Position numbers and translations under genes: made by a program
In this document: positions 6,703 to 7,504 of the stretch, one piece after another
How positions within the stretch are numbered: position 1 is the stretch's first letter
Layout: every line of letters starts with the position of its first letter
The notes under the pieces: model-generated
What the model was told of the DNA's origin: nothing
Databases searched by the model: none
The model's input: only the letters and a program-made list of their open reading frames with translations
Assembly (NCBI GenBank): GCA_035630195.1
Contig: DASQLD010000028.1
Location: 1-7,504 of the forward strand
From: DASQDN01 sp035630195
GTDB lineage: Bacteria; Acidobacteriota; Terriglobia; Bryobacterales; Bryobacteraceae
DNA length: 7,504 nt
Direction: 5' to 3'

Positions 6703-6945
6703 TTATTCCTGCGGCTTATCGTTTAGCTGTGATTCAGCTTCAAGCCAATCGATTTCCGGGCTGCCGTCCGGACACCCTCTTTGTTGCCATAGAGCGTATG
6801 CGAGGAGCGAAATATCGTCCGTGTTCGTCGTCGTGTCATCCGTTAGGTCTTCTGTAGACGCCGATTCGTCCGGCATCGGCATAGTGATGGGTGTTTCCAC
6901 TGCGTAAGGCGTATGAACTGGCTCCGGGACTGCAGCAATTGACAT
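6703..6945 (-). CDS. Small DUF2934-domain protein
   Basis: An 80-residue protein. Residues 44-75, DDISLLAYALWQQRGCPDG followed by SPEIDWLEAESQL, match the DUF2934 pattern (a helix with AYxLWxxRGxPDG, then a W-L-A-E helix). The family is of unknown function and occurs as small soluble proteins, often in Acidobacteriota and rhizobia. Residues 1-43 are low in complexity and rich in Pro, Thr, Asp and Glu, probably disordered. No signal peptide or membrane segment is visible. The ATG at 6945 has GAGGG 9 nt upstream. The gene stands alone, with gaps of about 160 nt on either side, so it is probably a separate unit. Whether it relates to the sugar cluster or the kinase cannot be told. Confidence 0.8.
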   Translation of the reverse strand: MSIAAVPEPVHTPYAVETPITMPMPDESASTEDLTDDTTTNTDDISLLAYALWQQRGCPDGSPEIDWLEAESQLNDKPQE

Positions 6946-6954
6946 GATTCGAAT

Positions 6955-6959
6955 CCCTC
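6955..6959 (-). promoter_or_regulatory. Shine-Dalgarno GAGGG for the DUF2934 gene
   Basis: Minus-strand GAGGG is 9 nt before the ATG at 6945. A perfect 10-bp palindrome, GATTCGAATC (6946-6955), fills the spacer and overlaps the last G of the motif, so it could affect initiation. Confidence 0.45.
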
Positions 6960-7005
6960 AATAAGTGGTATCGTTCTCCGTCGACGGGCAAAGCAGTCGC
7001 GACCG

Positions 7006-7035
7006 CGTATAGGCGGCCGCTCGTCGGCTAATCAA
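7006..7035 (-). promoter_or_regulatory. Weak sigma70-like promoter candidate for the DUF2934 gene
   Basis: On the minus strand TTGATT (7035-7030) and TATACG (7011-7006) are separated by 18 bp, 60 nt before the DUF2934 ATG. Each matches four of six consensus bases. It lies in the 162-nt gap (6946-7107) between the kinase stop codon and the DUF2934 start, which otherwise holds no gene and no clear terminator. Confidence 0.25.
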
Positions 7036-7107
7036 GCCTCGCAAAGGATCTTTCTCGATGGAACTGGGAAAACTACTAGGATGATCGGAACAGGCAGAAG
7101 GGAGAGA

Positions 7108-7504
7108 TTACAGATGCCCTGCGCCTTCCAACACCTCTGCTTCATGCTTTGCTTCGTGGAGAGGCGCCTGTAGCACTACGAGCGTGCCCCGGCCGACAGT
7201 TGATCGTATGGCTAAAGAGCCGTCCATGGCGCGAGCGCGTTCCTGCATACTGATCAACCCGAGGCCGCTGTTGAATCGGGCGTCCGCGGCGTCGAATCCT
7301 GGGCCATAATCTCGAATCGATACCCGCAAGCTATTCCTTGCAGCAGAGATCGTGATTGCGACAGCAGAACCATGCGCGTGCTTCGACACATTCCTGAGCG
7401 CTTCCTGGGCAATACGGTAGATTCCGGAAGCGACTCCCGCGGGAACGATGAGCGACGATACATTACTCCGAAAACGTAGCGGAACGTCTTCATTAGCACG
7501 AAAA
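7108..7504 (-). CDS. Sensor histidine kinase, NarL/HisKA_3 type, C-terminal fragment
   Basis: The frame enters from the right edge and ends at the TAA at 7108, giving 131 C-terminal residues; the start and all sensor parts lie outside. The visible part is an HATPase_c domain. The N-box is AQEALRNVSKHA (32-43 of the fragment, with E34 and N38). The G1 box is RDYGPGFD (64-71) and the G2 box is GLGLISMQERA (80-90). The GLGLxxMxER signature and the preceding IYRIAQEAL point to the NarL/DegS class of kinases, which pair with LuxR/NarL-type response regulators. The HisKA_3 phosphoacceptor histidine is not in the window. The tail after the last strand (HEAKHEAEVLEGAGHL) is polar. No response regulator gene follows downstream, so the partner must lie elsewhere. 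An apparent later start at 7389 (GTG) falls inside the N-box and is not a real start. Confidence 0.9.
   Translation of the reverse strand, partial: FRANEDVPLRFRSNVSSLIVPAGVASGIYRIAQEALRNVSKHAHGSAVAITISAARNSLRVSIRDYGPGFDAADARFNSGLGLISMQERARAMDGSLAIRSTVGRGTLVVLQAPLHEAKHEAEVLEGAGHL

Noticed and set aside
6946..6957. GATTCGAATCCC, resembling a tRNA T-arm (TTCGAATCC) and hence a possible tRNA or attachment site
   Set aside because: No cloverleaf stems, anticodon arm or CCA end can be built around it, and it overlaps the start of the DUF2934 gene. It is a short chance palindrome.
7013..7020. GCGGCCGC and the nearby CCGTCGACGG palindrome (6978-6987)
   Set aside because: Short GC-rich palindromes are expected in such DNA. 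They do not form a terminator with a T-run.
1..7504. CRISPR arrays, insertion sequences, rRNA or tRNA genes
   Set aside because: I saw no regularly spaced repeats, transposase motifs, terminal inverted repeats or RNA gene signatures on either strand.

Overview
This window shows a minus-strand block of bacterial genes dominated by a tightly packed sugar/glycan biosynthesis cluster. No gene on the plus strand is convincing. The organism cannot be fixed from sequence alone. A DUF2934 protein, a NarL-type sensor kinase and moderately GC-rich coding sequence would suit an Acidobacteriota or rhizobial soil bacterium. That is an inference with low confidence.

Layout in transcription order, right to left. 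(1) 7504-7108: the C-terminal ATPase part of a NarL-type (HisKA_3-like) sensor histidine kinase, cut by the window edge. (2) 6945-6703: a small DUF2934 protein with an acidic, Thr/Pro-rich N-terminus. (3) 6702-6540: a 163-nt gap with two short inverted repeats, the probable 5' region of the cluster. (4) 6539-5421: an extended-SDR nucleotide-sugar epimerase of the dTDP-L-rhamnose 4-epimerase type. (5) 5424-3373: a 683-residue fusion of a clan-A glycosidase-like TIM barrel with a CDP-paratose 2-epimerase-type SDR. (6) 3392-2103: a B12-binding-type radical SAM enzyme. (7) 2110-1004: a GT-B, GT4-type glycosyltransferase. (8) 1016-1: a CgeB-like glycosyltransferase that runs off the left edge.

Genes 4 to 8 overlap at every junction (4, 20, 8 and 13 nt), so they very probably form one translationally coupled operon. 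The simplest reading is that the two SDR modules make or interconvert an unusual NDP-sugar. The radical SAM enzyme would carry out a chemically hard step such as C-methylation, epimerisation or rearrangement. The two glycosyltransferases would place the sugars on an acceptor. No transporter, polymerase or flippase is visible, so the product's fate (surface glycan, small glycoside or modified protein) is unknown.

The most notable observation is in the fusion protein. Its barrel keeps the clan-A sequence frame, but both positions where the catalytic glutamates are expected hold other residues (WNSPN at S128 and ITQTG at Q232). It therefore looks like a hydrolytically inactive glycosidase fold tethered to an epimerase. 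A second point is that the first epimerase lacks the Cys/His residues that its family usually carries in an insertion after VYGEG.
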